DNA of 64,000 nt from JBEVOS01 sp964563395 (GCA_964563395.1 CAZLWK010000017.1:1-64000), one strand, 5' to 3'; positions 51,111-60,530 are shown, counted from the stretch's first letter. Notes: generated by a model not told the origin, from the sequence alone. Numbers and translations are program-made.

Positions 51111-53510
51111 ATGACCGACACGCCCGACGACGATGGCAAACCCACGAAGCGTGGCCTCGACCGCCGCTCCCTCATCGCCGGCGCGGCGATCGGCGCGGGC
51201 GCGGCCGGCGCCGTCGCGGCGGGCGCGCGCGTTGTGGAGGAGATCGGAAAGCCCTATCGCACGCCGCGCGCGCTCGCGCCTGGCCAAGCGGCGCGCATCG
51301 CGGATTCCTTCCGCGATTCACGCCCCGCCGCGCACGCGGAAGTGAAGGCGCCGACAGGTGCGCCGAACATACTCGTCATCGTGCTCGACGATGTGGGCTT
51401 CGCCGACCTTGGCTGTTATGGCGGAGAAATTCGCACGCCCGCGATGGACGCGCTGGCCGCGCAGGGCCTGCGTTATGCGAACTTCCGCACCTGCGCGATG
51501 TGCTCGCCCACGCGCGCGGCGCTGCTGACGGGCCTCAATCATCACAGCGCGGGGATGGGCTGGCTCGCGGACGTGGATGCGGGCTACCCCGGCTATCGCG
51601 GCGATCTCACGCAGGAGGCGGCCACGCTCGCGGAGGTCTTGCGCGACGCGGGCTGGTCGACGTTCCTGGTCGGCAAATGGCACGTGAATTACGTCGCCAC
51701 GAATGGTCCAAACGGGCCTTACCATAATTGGCCGACCCAGCGCGGCTTCGACCGCGCCTATTGGTTTCAGGGCCATTCGACCGATTATTTCCGTCCATCG
51801 GAATTGTTCGACGGCGTGGCGCCCGTGGAGCCGCCGGACCGCGAGGATTATTTCGTCAATGACGATTTCGCGGACCGCGCGATCGCCTATTTGCGCACGC
51901 AGAAGGCGTTGACGCCGGACAAGCCCTTCTTTCTGCAACTCGCTTTTCCGGGGGCGCATTCGCCGCTGCAGGCGCGCGCGCGCGAACGCGACGCCTATAA
52001 GGGCCAATACGATCAGGGCTGGGATGCGGTGCGCGCCGCGCGCCTCGCCAAGCAACGCGCGCTCGGCCTCCTGCCGGAGACGACGCAATTGCCACCGCTG
52101 TCCATGGGCGCGGAAACCTGGGAGACGCTTTCGCCGGTGCAGAAGCGGCTCTACGCCCGCTACATGGAGGTCTATGCCGCGCTCGTCTCCAATACGGACG
52201 CAAACATCGCGCGCGTGATGGCGACGCTCGAAGATTTGGGCGTAGCGGACAACACGCTCGTGGTGCTGATCTCGGACAATGGCGGCTCGCCGGAGGGCAC
52301 GCCCACCGGCACGCCAAATGTGTTCGCGCCCGCCTTCGGCCGTCCCGTTCCGGTGGAAAAGGCGGCCGAGCTTTATGAGGTGATGGGCGAGGACGAGACC
52401 TTTCCGCATTATCCGATGGGATGGGCCTGCGTCTCCAACACGCCCTATCGTCTTTATAAGCAATATGCGCATCTGGGCGGCGTGGCCGATCCGCTGATCG
52501 TGTCGTGGCCACGGCGCATAAGCGCGCGGGGCGAAATTCGCCGACAATTCGCGCATGTCGTTGATCTCTATCCGACCATCCTCGAAGCGGCGGGCGTTGA
52601 GCGGCCGGAGGCGTATCGCGGGCGGGCGCTGAAGCCGATCGAAGGCCAAAGTTTTCTGTCCACGTTCGCTTCGCCCGACGCGCCCACGCGCGCGGAGCAA
52701 TATTTCGAACTAGGCGGCAATCGCGCCTATCTGGACGGCGATTGGCGCCTTGTGGCGCGTCATGAGCGCGGGCGTCCGTTCGAGGAGGATCGCTGGGAAC
52801 TCTATCATTTGCCGACCGATCCGAATGAACTCAATGATCGCGCAAGCGCCGAGCCCGAGCGCGTGCGCGCGCTGGCGGCGAAGTGGACTGAAGCGGCGGA
52901 TCGCTATGGCGTGTTCCCCTTGGACGACCGCAATCTGGTGCTCCGCTTGGTTCAAGAGCGGCAGGCGATCGGCATTCGACGCAATTGGGTGTTTCTGCCG
53001 CCGGTGGAGCGCATTTCGCGCGATGTAGCGCCCATCGTGTGCGGCCTCGCGCACGAGATCGAAGTGACATGCACGCGACGCGGCGACGGCGTGCTGCTTG
53101 CGCATGGCTCCAGGCATGCCGGCTATGCGCTTTACGTGAAGGACGGGCGGCTCTTCTACGAACAAAGCCTTGTGCCTTGGGTGGAGCGGATCGAAGGCCC
53201 GGCCCTGCCAACAGGCGAGCTGCGGATCAAATACGTGCAGACCATGCGCGCGCGCCCGTTCGACGGCGACGGCGCGCTCTATGTGAATGGACGCCGCCTC
53301 GCCACGCACCGCTTCGAGCGCGTGCTGTTCTCCACCTCCTATGACGGCTTCTCCATCGGCGCCGATCTCGGCAACCGCGTCTCGACCGCCTATGTCGGCC
53401 CCAACCCATTCCAGGGCGACATCGCGCGCGTGGAGATCGATGTCGACGGACGTCCGACCAATCTGATCGAGACCAATCGCTTCCTCAATGCGATGGGATT
53501 GCGCGTGTGA
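51111..53510 (+). CDS. Type I arylsulfatase, Tat-exported
   Basis: A 799-residue sulfatase. A twin-arginine signal (RGLDRRSLIAGAAIGAGAAGA, Arg18-Arg19) directs export by the Tat pathway. The modification site is CSPTRAALLTG at residues 131-141, with the conserved IVLDDVGFADLG and ISDNGGSPEG blocks. A C-terminal extension (about 590-799) is beta-rich and typical of large arylsulfatases. Because Tat moves folded proteins, formylglycine must be made in the cytoplasm. The downstream cytosolic FGE overlaps its stop (GTGA), so the pair is translationally coupled. Confidence 0.94.
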   Translation: MTDTPDDDGKPTKRGLDRRSLIAGAAIGAGAAGAVAAGARVVEEIGKPYRTPRALAPGQAARIADSFRDSRPAAHAEVKAPTGAPNILVIVLDDVGFADLGCYGGEIRTPAMDALAAQGLRYANFRTCAMCSPTRAALLTGLNHHSAGMGWLADVDAGYPGYRGDLTQEAATLAEVLRDAGWSTFLVGKWHVNYVATNGPNGPYHNWPTQRGFDRAYWFQGHSTDYFRPSELFDGVAPVEPPDREDYFVNDDFADRAIAYLRTQKALTPDKPFFLQLAFPGAHSPLQARARERDAYKGQYDQGWDAVRAARLAKQRALGLLPETTQLPPLSMGAETWETLSPVQKRLYARYMEVYAALVSNTDANIARVMATLEDLGVADNTLVVLISDNGGSPEGTPTGTPNVFAPAFGRPVPVEKAAELYEVMGEDETFPHYPMGWACVSNTPYRLYKQYAHLGGVADPLIVSWPRRISARGEIRRQFAHVVDLYPTILEAAGVERPEAYRGRALKPIEGQSFLSTFASPDAPTRAEQYFELGGNRAYLDGDWRLVARHERGRPFEEDRWELYHLPTDPNELNDRASAEPERVRALAAKWTEAADRYGVFPLDDRNLVLRLVQERQAIGIRRNWVFLPPVERISRDVAPIVCGLAHEIEVTCTRRGDGVLLAHGSRHAGYALYVKDGRLFYEQSLVPWVERIEGPALPTGELRIKYVQTMRARPFDGDGALYVNGRRLATHRFERVLFSTSYDGFSIGADLGNRVSTAYVGPNPFQGDIARVEIDVDGRPTNLIETNRFLNAMGLRV

Positions 53511-54328
53511 GCGAACGCCAAGCCGACATGATCCTGGTGCCCGCGGGGCGCTATCGTGTCGGCTCGGACGTGCATTATCCGGAGGAGCGGCCGGCGCGCG
53601 CGGCGGATGTGGCCGCGTTCCTGCTTGACCGCGCGCCGGTGACCTATGCTGCGTTCGCGGCGTTCGTGGCGAAGACTGGTTATGTCAGCCATGCCGAGCG
53701 CGCCGATCCGCCGGGCGCGGCTGTGTTTCAGATGACGCAAGGCCCGGTCGATCTCAACAATCCCGCGTATTGGTGGCGCTTCGCGCCGGGCGCATCCTGG
53801 CGCGATCCGCGCGGCGACGGCGCCGCGATCGATCCGCGCGCACCGGTGACGCAGATCGCGCTGGAAGACGCGCAAGCTTATGCCGAATGGCGCGGCGCGC
53901 GCCTGCCCACCGAAGAGGAATGGGAGGCGGCCGCGCACGGCGGGCGCGCCCATGGCGCCTTTGCGTGGGGCGAAGCATTCATGCCGAACGGCGCGCTGAT
54001 GGCCAATGTATGGACCGGCGCCTTCCCCTGGTATTTCGCGCGCGAGGGCGCGCCGGGGCCATCGCCCATCGGCGCCTATCCGCCCAATGATTTTGGCTTC
54101 GTCGACATGATCGGCAATGTCTGGGAATGGACGCAGAGCGCCTATGCGCGTAACCCGGCGTGCGGCTGCGGCGGATTGGCTAAACCCGGCGCACTGATCA
54201 CGCTGAAAGGCGGATCGTTCTTGTGCGCCGGCGAGTATTGCGCGCGCTATCGGCCGGCGGCGCGGATCGGCGTCACCGCCGACACCGCGACGATGCATAT
54301 CGGCTTTCGCTGCGCGCGCGACGCTTGA
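53507..54328 (+). CDS. Formylglycine-generating enzyme-type protein (cytosolic)
   Basis: A 273-residue FGE-sulfatase domain protein with no signal peptide. Marks are MILVPAGRYRVGSDVHYPEE, RLPTEEEWEAAAHGG, GNVWEWTQSAY and GGSFLCAGEYCARYR with Cys240 and Cys245 (C-x4-C), the catalytic copper pair. GTG overlaps the TGA of the Tat-exported sulfatase gene. It presumably converts that sulfatase's Cys131 before export. A paralogue with an export signal is at 44459. Confidence 0.92.
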   Translation: MSERQADMILVPAGRYRVGSDVHYPEERPARAADVAAFLLDRAPVTYAAFAAFVAKTGYVSHAERADPPGAAVFQMTQGPVDLNNPAYWWRFAPGASWRDPRGDGAAIDPRAPVTQIALEDAQAYAEWRGARLPTEEEWEAAAHGGRAHGAFAWGEAFMPNGALMANVWTGAFPWYFAREGAPGPSPIGAYPPNDFGFVDMIGNVWEWTQSAYARNPACGCGGLAKPGALITLKGGSFLCAGEYCARYRPAARIGVTADTATMHIGFRCARDA

Positions 54329-54340
54329 TGGAGGATGCCC

Positions 54341-55255
54341 ATGCCGGAATTCATTCGCACGCCCGACAGCGCCTTCGAGAATTTGCCGGATTTCGCCTTC
54401 ACGCCGCACTATCTGGAATGGGGCGGGCTGCGCACGCACTATCTGGATGAGGGCCCGCGCGATGGGCCGGTGGCGCTGCTGCTGCATGGCGAGCCGACCT
54501 GGTGCTATCTCTATCGCAAGATGATCCCGCCGCTCGTCGCGGCCGGCTATCGTTGTATCGCGCCCGATCACATCGGCTTTGGCCGCAGCGACAAGGTGAT
54601 CGACGATCAATGGTATGTCATCGAGCGCCATGTCTCCCGCATGCGCGCCTTCATCGAACAGCTCGATCTGAAGAACGTCACGCTCTTCGTGCAGGATTGG
54701 GGCGGTCCGACCGGCCTCATCAACGCCGTCGCCATGCCGGCGCGCTTCGAGCGGCTGGCGATCATGAACACATGGCTGCACCATGAGGGCTACGAATACG
54801 GCCCCGCGATCCGCGCCTGGCGCGACGCGGCGACCAACCCGATGTGGCTGGCCTGGACTCGCGGCGATCTCCCCGTGGGCGCGATCGTGGCGCGCACCGG
54901 GGCGCGGCGTGAAAGCCTGGACGCTATCGAGCGCGCCTATGAGGCGCCTTACGCCGGCGATCCCAAGGCCAAGGCCGGCGCGCGGCGCTTTCCCTGGTGC
55001 TTGCCCTTCGCGCAGCCCGAAGCTGGCGCCGCGGCGGCGCAAGCGGCCGCGTTCGAGGCGCTGAAATCCTGGCGCACCCCGGTGCATTTCATCTTCGGCG
55101 ATTCAGACCCGATCTTCACGCCGGATTGGGGCCGGCGCTGGGCGGCGCACATTCCGGGCGCGACGTTCGAGACGGTCGCGCGCGCGAGCCATTTTTGTCA
55201 GGAAGATGCGGGGCCCGAAATCGTGGCGGCGTTTCTCGCGCGCGCCAAGGGCTAG
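54341..55255 (+). CDS. Haloalkane dehalogenase-like alpha/beta hydrolase
   Basis: A 304-residue alpha/beta hydrolase of the haloalkane dehalogenase (HLD-I) group. HGEPTWCYLYRKMIPPL is the oxyanion/halide segment; Asp119 followed by Trp120 in VQDWGGPTGL is the nucleophile and halide-binding pair; ARASHF supplies the catalytic His284, with GDSDPIFTP nearby. The second ATG (54341) was used because GGAGG lies 6 bases before it. The active role could be carbon-halogen hydrolysis or epoxide-type hydrolysis. It ends the sulfatase operon. Confidence 0.9.
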   Translation: MPEFIRTPDSAFENLPDFAFTPHYLEWGGLRTHYLDEGPRDGPVALLLHGEPTWCYLYRKMIPPLVAAGYRCIAPDHIGFGRSDKVIDDQWYVIERHVSRMRAFIEQLDLKNVTLFVQDWGGPTGLINAVAMPARFERLAIMNTWLHHEGYEYGPAIRAWRDAATNPMWLAWTRGDLPVGAIVARTGARRESLDAIERAYEAPYAGDPKAKAGARRFPWCLPFAQPEAGAAAAQAAAFEALKSWRTPVHFIFGDSDPIFTPDWGRRWAAHIPGATFETVARASHFCQEDAGPEIVAAFLARAKG

Positions 55256-56244
55256 CCGGCCTTCATCGCCGCGAGCACGCGATCCAGCACGATCTGAACC
55301 TCGGTGGGCCATGCCTGCGCGCGCGCCTTCACGGCGAAGGCCGCGCGCAAATCCGCCGGCGCGGCCGCGATGGACGGCAGAAAAGGCCGCTCCGGCGCAT
55401 CGCCGGCGGAGATCGCGGGAAAGATGCGCCCGACCTTGCGGCCGATCTGCGCCATGTCCTCATTGTACCACGCGGCGAATTTCCGCCGCTGCGCGATGGT
55501 CAGATATTCCACGTCGGTTTTGACGATCCCGCACTCGACCATGCAGGCCTGAAACAAGGCGGCCGCTTGCTGAAAACCGGGCCGCGGCGGCGGGGGCCAC
55601 ACCTCGACCGCGGCCGGATCCGTTGCGGCGCGGATGAATTCGGTACGCATCCAATTGAGGCTGGTGTTGAGCCGGCGCTCGGCGCGCTTGTCCGCGAGCG
55701 CCTGATCGAGGCCAAGCACCTCCAGGCAATCGCGCACGACATCGCCTTGCACGAGCGCGCGCGGATCAAGCGCACGCACCCAGATTTTGTCCCACCCGAA
55801 TTTTTCCGCCCAGACGGATAAATTGGGCAGCACCGACACATGGTGCGAGGTCGCTTCCACGTAGGAATCTATGTCGCGCGGATTGCCGCCCTGCTTCACG
55901 TGCTCGGCATATTGCGAAACCATCCAATCGCCGTAGGGCCGCACATAGACGAGGATGCGCACATCGAAGGGGCGCAGGAGATCATGCGTGCCGCGCGTGA
56001 AATGATCCGGCCAGGTGGACATGATCTCGTTAGAGATCAGCAGCCGCCGCGTCGGGTTCGCCTCCGCATAGGCGACCACGTCGAGCGTGTTCTCCATGCC
56101 CTTGACGCGAGGATCGGCGTCCTTGAGGTGGCCGATGGGGAAATAGTCCCAGCCCGCCGCGCGCAGCTCCGCGTGCCGTTCCGCGAAAAAATCCTGGAGC
56201 GAGGTGGAGGCGGCTTTGTTGCGGCCTATATGCAGAACGATCAT
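55252..56244 (-). CDS. Sulfotransferase-like protein
   Basis: A 330-residue cytosolic protein. The start MIVLHIGRNKAASTSLQDFFAERH is a P-loop-like 5'-phosphosulfate (PAPS) binding segment, and RILVYVRPYGDWMVSQYAEHVKQ resembles the 3'-phosphate loop, as in sulfotransferases acting on carbohydrates. It is convergent with the sulfatase operon, sharing the palindromic CTAG stop, and divergent from the glycosyltransferase gene. A role in sulfating a surface glycan is inferred. Confidence 0.76.
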   Translation of the reverse strand: MIVLHIGRNKAASTSLQDFFAERHAELRAAGWDYFPIGHLKDADPRVKGMENTLDVVAYAEANPTRRLLISNEIMSTWPDHFTRGTHDLLRPFDVRILVYVRPYGDWMVSQYAEHVKQGGNPRDIDSYVEATSHHVSVLPNLSVWAEKFGWDKIWVRALDPRALVQGDVVRDCLEVLGLDQALADKRAERRLNTSLNWMRTEFIRAATDPAAVEVWPPPPRPGFQQAAALFQACMVECGIVKTDVEYLTIAQRRKFAAWYNEDMAQIGRKVGRIFPAISAGDAPERPFLPSIAAAPADLRAAFAVKARAQAWPTEVQIVLDRVLAAMKAG

Positions 56245-56402
56245 GCAGCGGCTGCGTTTTTCCACATGCGCCGGCGGCGCGCGCGCATAAAATAAGCAAA
56301 GGCCCGCCAAGTCCAGGGCCGCCGGCGCGCGGGCGGGCCTCCCTCTCCTGAAGCAGGTTTCCTGTTTCCACGCGCCTCCGCCTCGGCTAGCCAGGGCCGC
56401 TT

Positions 56403-58793
56403 ATGGATACAGCCTCCCCCGCGCCCTCCGATCTGGTCGAAGGCTATGTCGACAGCGTCGCCGACGGCGCGGTGTTCGGCTGGGCCTGGTCGCCCACGCG
56501 TCCCCAGGCGCCGCTGGTGATCGAGGCGGTGCGCGGCGGCGTCGTGCTCTCCAGCACCGAGGCCCGGCTTTTTCGCGCCGATCTGCGCGACGCGGGCAAG
56601 CGCGGCGGCTGGTGCGCGTTTCGCCTGCCGCTGGCCGAGCATCTGAAGGCAGGCGAAGACTTGCACGTGCAGGTGCGTGCGCAAGGCGGCGCCGAACTCG
56701 CCAATAGCCCAGTCGTCGTCCATGCGCCCGCGCCCGCCAAACCAGCGCCGGCAAGTCCATCCCAGACTAGCGGTCCGTTCTTCACGCCGACGCCCCTCAC
56801 CTTGCGGACCGAGGCGGGGGAGATCGGGGTGCTGGAAGGTTTCGGCCCCGGCGGGGTGCATGGCTGGGTCCATCCGGGCCCCACCAGCGCGCCAGCGCCA
56901 ACGCTCACGCTGCACGAGAATGGCGAGGAGATCGCACGCATCCTTGCCGACGATTGGCGCTACGATCTCGCGGAGGTGCGCCAGGGCGATGGACGCGGCG
57001 CCTATTCAGGACGGCTTCCCGCGCGCCTGTTCGACGATCGCGAACATGCGCTTGAAGTGCGGATCGACGGCGCGGCGGGCGCCGCGCTGCGCATGCGCGC
57101 GCCGCCAAACCTTGCCCCGCCCGCGCCAGCGCCCTGGCCGCAGCGCCTCGCGCGCAGGCCGAAGGAGGCGCCCGCGGAGACGGTCTTTTCCTTCATCGTC
57201 GTCTTCTACAACATGAAGCGGGAAGCCGCGCGCACGCTCACCTCGCTGTCGCGCGCCTATCAGCACGATATCGGCGATCTTGGGTACGAAGTGATCTGCA
57301 TCGACAATGGCTCGAAGGAGCCATTGAGCGAGGAATGGATCCGCTCCTTTGGGCCGGAGTTCCGCGTTTACACGCCCAATCGCATCGATCCCTCGCCGTG
57401 CCGCGCCATAAATGAAGCGGCGGCCACAGCGAAGGGCCGCTATGTGGCGGTGATGATCGACGGCGCGCACGTCTTGACGCCCGGCGTGCTGCGCGAAGCA
57501 TGGGACGCGCTGGACGAAGATCCGCAAGCGGTCGTCGCGCTGCGCCATTGGTTCATCGGCGGCGATCAGCGCTGGTTCTCCGAAACGGGCTACAGCCGCG
57601 CGCAGGAGGATCTTCTGTTCGCGCGGATAAAATGGCCGCAAAACGGCTACGACCTCTTCCGCATCAGCGTGCCGATCCAGGAAAGCCCGCGCCATTGGTT
57701 CGACGGTTTGGCCGAAAGCAATTGCCTGTTCATGCCGGCCGAACTTTATCGCCGTATCGGCGGCCTCGACGAAGCATTCTCAACGCCCGGCGGAGGCTTC
57801 TGCAATCTCGATCTGTTCACGCGCGCGGCGGAGGCGAGCGGCGAACATGTCGTGCAATTGATCGGCGAAGCCAGCTTTCATCAATACCATCAAGGCACGA
57901 CGACGAACGTCTCCGACGCCGACAAGGACCGCCAGGTGCGCGGCTATGAGGCCGCCTATCGCGCGCTGCGCGGACGCGATTTCCAGGCGATCTCGCCGGA
58001 GAAAATCCGCTTGCGGGGCGGCATACGTTCGCCCTTCGCGGTGATCGCGCGCCAGACGCCGCTGTTCGCCGCCGCCGTCGGCGTGACGGAAAAGGTTCGG
58101 CCCGGCGCGCTCAATCAGCATTACGAAACCGGCTCTCAACATTATCTGCAATCGGTCTATGCCGAGTGCGGACTGCACACGACGACCCGCTGGCTCGGAT
58201 CGCAGGTGAGCCTTGCGCCCACCGATCTGGTGAGCATTCAGGAAATCATCGTCAAGGTGCGGCCCGAGCGCATCATCACCAATGCGCGCGAGGACGGGCT
58301 GCTGCGCTTCCTCGATTCCATGCTGACCTTGGCGGGTCTCGATCATGCGCGGATCCTCAACGTGCTTGGCGCCGACGGCGCGCCGGCCCCGTTCGCGCGC
58401 TTGGACCCGATTTTGTCGGATTTGACCGCGCCGGAGACGGAAGCCGCCCTGCGCCGCGCCATCGGCGCGGAGGAAAGCGTGCTCGCGATCTTTGAACCGG
58501 GCGAGGACGATTTCCTGCCCCTCGACAAGCTGCGGGCGCTCTCGCGCTTCGTCTCGCACCGCTCCTATCTGATTTATCTGCGCACGGCGCTGGGACAGCC
58601 CTGGCTCGGCTATTCCAAATATTGGCACCAGAAGACGATTCAATTGTTCGTCGACGAATCTGAATTCGCGATCGACCGCAGCATCGACCGCCATATCGTC
58701 ACCTCCAATCCCTGGGGCTATCTCCAGCGCGTCAAGGGCCGCCACAAGGTGGAGGCGTATGACGCGAGCCTGGATTCGTTCGACACGCTTTAG
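56403..58793 (+). CDS. Multidomain glycosyltransferase (GT2) with C-terminal CmcI-like region
   Basis: A 796-residue protein. Two N-terminal repeats carry the GWAWSPTRP/GWVHPGP type module (about residues 15-105 and 140-230). A GT2 domain follows (about 260-490: FSFIVVFYNMKREAARTLTSLSRAY, ICIDNGSKEP, VAVMIDGAHVL). The C-terminal third (about 580-796) resembles cephalosporin-hydroxylase-like proteins (VSIQEIIVKVRPERIITNARED, WLGYSKYWHQKTIQLFVDESEFAIDRS, VTSNPWGYL), but the SAM-binding ETGT-type motif is degenerate. It may be a bifunctional glycan-modifying enzyme. Confidence 0.78.
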   Translation: MDTASPAPSDLVEGYVDSVADGAVFGWAWSPTRPQAPLVIEAVRGGVVLSSTEARLFRADLRDAGKRGGWCAFRLPLAEHLKAGEDLHVQVRAQGGAELANSPVVVHAPAPAKPAPASPSQTSGPFFTPTPLTLRTEAGEIGVLEGFGPGGVHGWVHPGPTSAPAPTLTLHENGEEIARILADDWRYDLAEVRQGDGRGAYSGRLPARLFDDREHALEVRIDGAAGAALRMRAPPNLAPPAPAPWPQRLARRPKEAPAETVFSFIVVFYNMKREAARTLTSLSRAYQHDIGDLGYEVICIDNGSKEPLSEEWIRSFGPEFRVYTPNRIDPSPCRAINEAAATAKGRYVAVMIDGAHVLTPGVLREAWDALDEDPQAVVALRHWFIGGDQRWFSETGYSRAQEDLLFARIKWPQNGYDLFRISVPIQESPRHWFDGLAESNCLFMPAELYRRIGGLDEAFSTPGGGFCNLDLFTRAAEASGEHVVQLIGEASFHQYHQGTTTNVSDADKDRQVRGYEAAYRALRGRDFQAISPEKIRLRGGIRSPFAVIARQTPLFAAAVGVTEKVRPGALNQHYETGSQHYLQSVYAECGLHTTTRWLGSQVSLAPTDLVSIQEIIVKVRPERIITNAREDGLLRFLDSMLTLAGLDHARILNVLGADGAPAPFARLDPILSDLTAPETEAALRRAIGAEESVLAIFEPGEDDFLPLDKLRALSRFVSHRSYLIYLRTALGQPWLGYSKYWHQKTIQLFVDESEFAIDRSIDRHIVTSNPWGYLQRVKGRHKVEAYDASLDSFDTL

Positions 58794-58801
58794 AGGGCGC
58801 C

Positions 58802-59695
58802 ATGCATCGCTTCTACAAACGCCATATCGGACCGCTGATCGAGGCCGCCGCACCCCGGCAATTGATGGAGATCGGCGCCGAGTTCGGCTGGAACACGCGC
58901 CACGTGCTGCGCTATTGCCGCGAGACGGGCGGGCATATCGACGTCATTGATCCCGTGCTTCTGCCGGACCTCGCCAACGTCCTTGCCCTCTATCCCGATG
59001 AACACACCTATCATCGCGCGAAGAGCGTGGAGGCGATTCCGCGGGCCCGTCCGGCTGACTTCGTGCTGCTGGACGGCGATCACAATTGGCGCACGGTGTT
59101 CGCGGAATTGACCTTGATCTTCGCGCGCAACGCCGAAGCGAAGCTCCCCCCGCCCATCATCGTCTTTCACGATTGCGGCTGGCCGTATGGCCGACGCGAC
59201 ATGTATTACAATCCTTCCGAGTTCAGCGAACGCGAGCGCCAGCCTTATGCCTATCGCGGGATGATCCCGGGCTGCCCGGACCTCGTCGACAATGGCATGA
59301 ACGGACACCTCGCCAATGCGCTCTACGAAGGCGGCCCGCAAAACGGCGTGATGACGGCGATCGAGGATTTCATCGCGGCTTGCGGCGTTGAAATCGATTT
59401 CAAATTCCTACCCTTCTTCAACGGGCTTGGCGTGCTCGTGCCGGCGCAGCGATCGACGCAGCGCATTCGCGACGTGGTGGCCGGCTTCTATTCGTCGGAT
59501 TCGCTCCTGCAAAGCTGCATCGAACTAGAGGAAGCGTGCATGCTGCTCAATTGCAGCATGAGCGAACACGCCATGCGGCTGACCCAGCGCACCGACGCGC
59601 TCAATCGGGCGCGCACCATCATCGGGGAAAAGAACGCCCTCATCGAACAATTGCGCGGCGAGTTGGAAGCTCTCCGCGCCAAGGTCCCCGCCTAA
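58802..59695 (+). CDS. Class I SAM-dependent methyltransferase
   Basis: A 297-residue methyltransferase. Motif I is LMEIGAEFGWNTRHV, followed by VIDPVLLPD and VLLDGDHNWRTV, with IIVFHDCGWPYGRRDMYYN. A C-terminal helical tail (about 220-297) has coiled-coil character. It follows the glycosyltransferase by 8 bases and is likely co-expressed. The GWPYGRRD block recurs in the protein at 60531. The likely acceptor is a surface sugar, but this is inferred from context only. Confidence 0.82.
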   Translation: MHRFYKRHIGPLIEAAAPRQLMEIGAEFGWNTRHVLRYCRETGGHIDVIDPVLLPDLANVLALYPDEHTYHRAKSVEAIPRARPADFVLLDGDHNWRTVFAELTLIFARNAEAKLPPPIIVFHDCGWPYGRRDMYYNPSEFSERERQPYAYRGMIPGCPDLVDNGMNGHLANALYEGGPQNGVMTAIEDFIAACGVEIDFKFLPFFNGLGVLVPAQRSTQRIRDVVAGFYSSDSLLQSCIELEEACMLLNCSMSEHAMRLTQRTDALNRARTIIGEKNALIEQLRGELEALRAKVPA

Positions 59696-60468
59696 GTCGC
59701 CGCCTTCTGAAAATAGATTCCCAAGCCGTCGATCCGGTGAATGTGGACTTTTATGCGGCGCTCATCCAGGAAATCGTGGACCGCCGCTTTGCACGGATCC
59801 AGAAAATAATCGTCGACGATAACGTAGCCGCCCGGCGACAGACGATCATAGAGAAACCGCAACGGATCGATGGTCGATTCATACATGTCGCCGTCCAAAC
59901 GCAGAATAGCGAATGATTGCGCGGGAACGGTGGGCATCGTGTCCTTGAACCAGCCTTTCAGAAATACAACCTGCTCATCCAAGAGGCCGAATTTCCTGAA
60001 ATTGTTCATTACGGTTTCCTGGCTCACAGCCAGATCCTTGTAGGTGTGGAGATTGGAGCCCGCGTCCGCGGGAAAAGCTCCGTCATTAGGCGGGGGCAGG
60101 CCTTCGAACGAGTCCGCGACGTAGACTTTTCGATCGCCGATGTCATGGGCGGCGAGAACCGCGCGGGCCATGATGCACGCGCCGCCCCGCCAAACGCCGG
60201 TCTCGATGAAATCTCCCGGCACGCGATCCGATAGGACCTTTTCGATCAGCGTTCTGAAATTGCGCAGGCGCTTCAGGCCGATCATCGTGAAAGCCTGGGA
60301 GGGCCAATCCAACCCCGCCTCGCGCGCCTTCGGCTTGAATGTCCCGCCCAGGTGCGGATGAGCGGCGGTGAGCGGGGCGTCCTCCATCAAGATGCCGGTG
60401 AGGACGCGCTCCAACAAATCGAGATAGAGGGCGGCGGCCCCTTGACCATCTGATGTCCGACCAATCAT
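59692..60468 (-). CDS. TylF/MycF family methyltransferase
   Basis: A 258-residue macrocin-O-methyltransferase-like protein. Motif I is VPGDFIETGVWRGGACIMARAVL, with VYVADSFEGLPPP, FAILRLDGDMYESTIDPLRFLYDRLSPGGYVIVDDYFLDPCKAAVHDF, all family-typical, including the metal-binding acidic cluster. It methylates a sugar hydroxyl. It is convergent with the previous methyltransferase gene (4-base overlap) and divergent from the next. Confidence 0.92.
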   Translation of the reverse strand: MIGRTSDGQGAAALYLDLLERVLTGILMEDAPLTAAHPHLGGTFKPKAREAGLDWPSQAFTMIGLKRLRNFRTLIEKVLSDRVPGDFIETGVWRGGACIMARAVLAAHDIGDRKVYVADSFEGLPPPNDGAFPADAGSNLHTYKDLAVSQETVMNNFRKFGLLDEQVVFLKGWFKDTMPTVPAQSFAILRLDGDMYESTIDPLRFLYDRLSPGGYVIVDDYFLDPCKAAVHDFLDERRIKVHIHRIDGLGIYFQKAAT

Positions 60469-60530
60469 GCGCCCTCTATCAAAGCCCGGCGCCGCTTTCG
60501 CAAGAGGAGTATTGACGCCGACGCCCATCC

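Noticed and set aside
53390..55087. 565-residue minus-strand frame across the FGE and dehalogenase genes
   Set aside because: The plus-strand genes have clear catalytic motifs and coupled starts; the minus frame shows only Arg/Gly/His-rich shadow composition.
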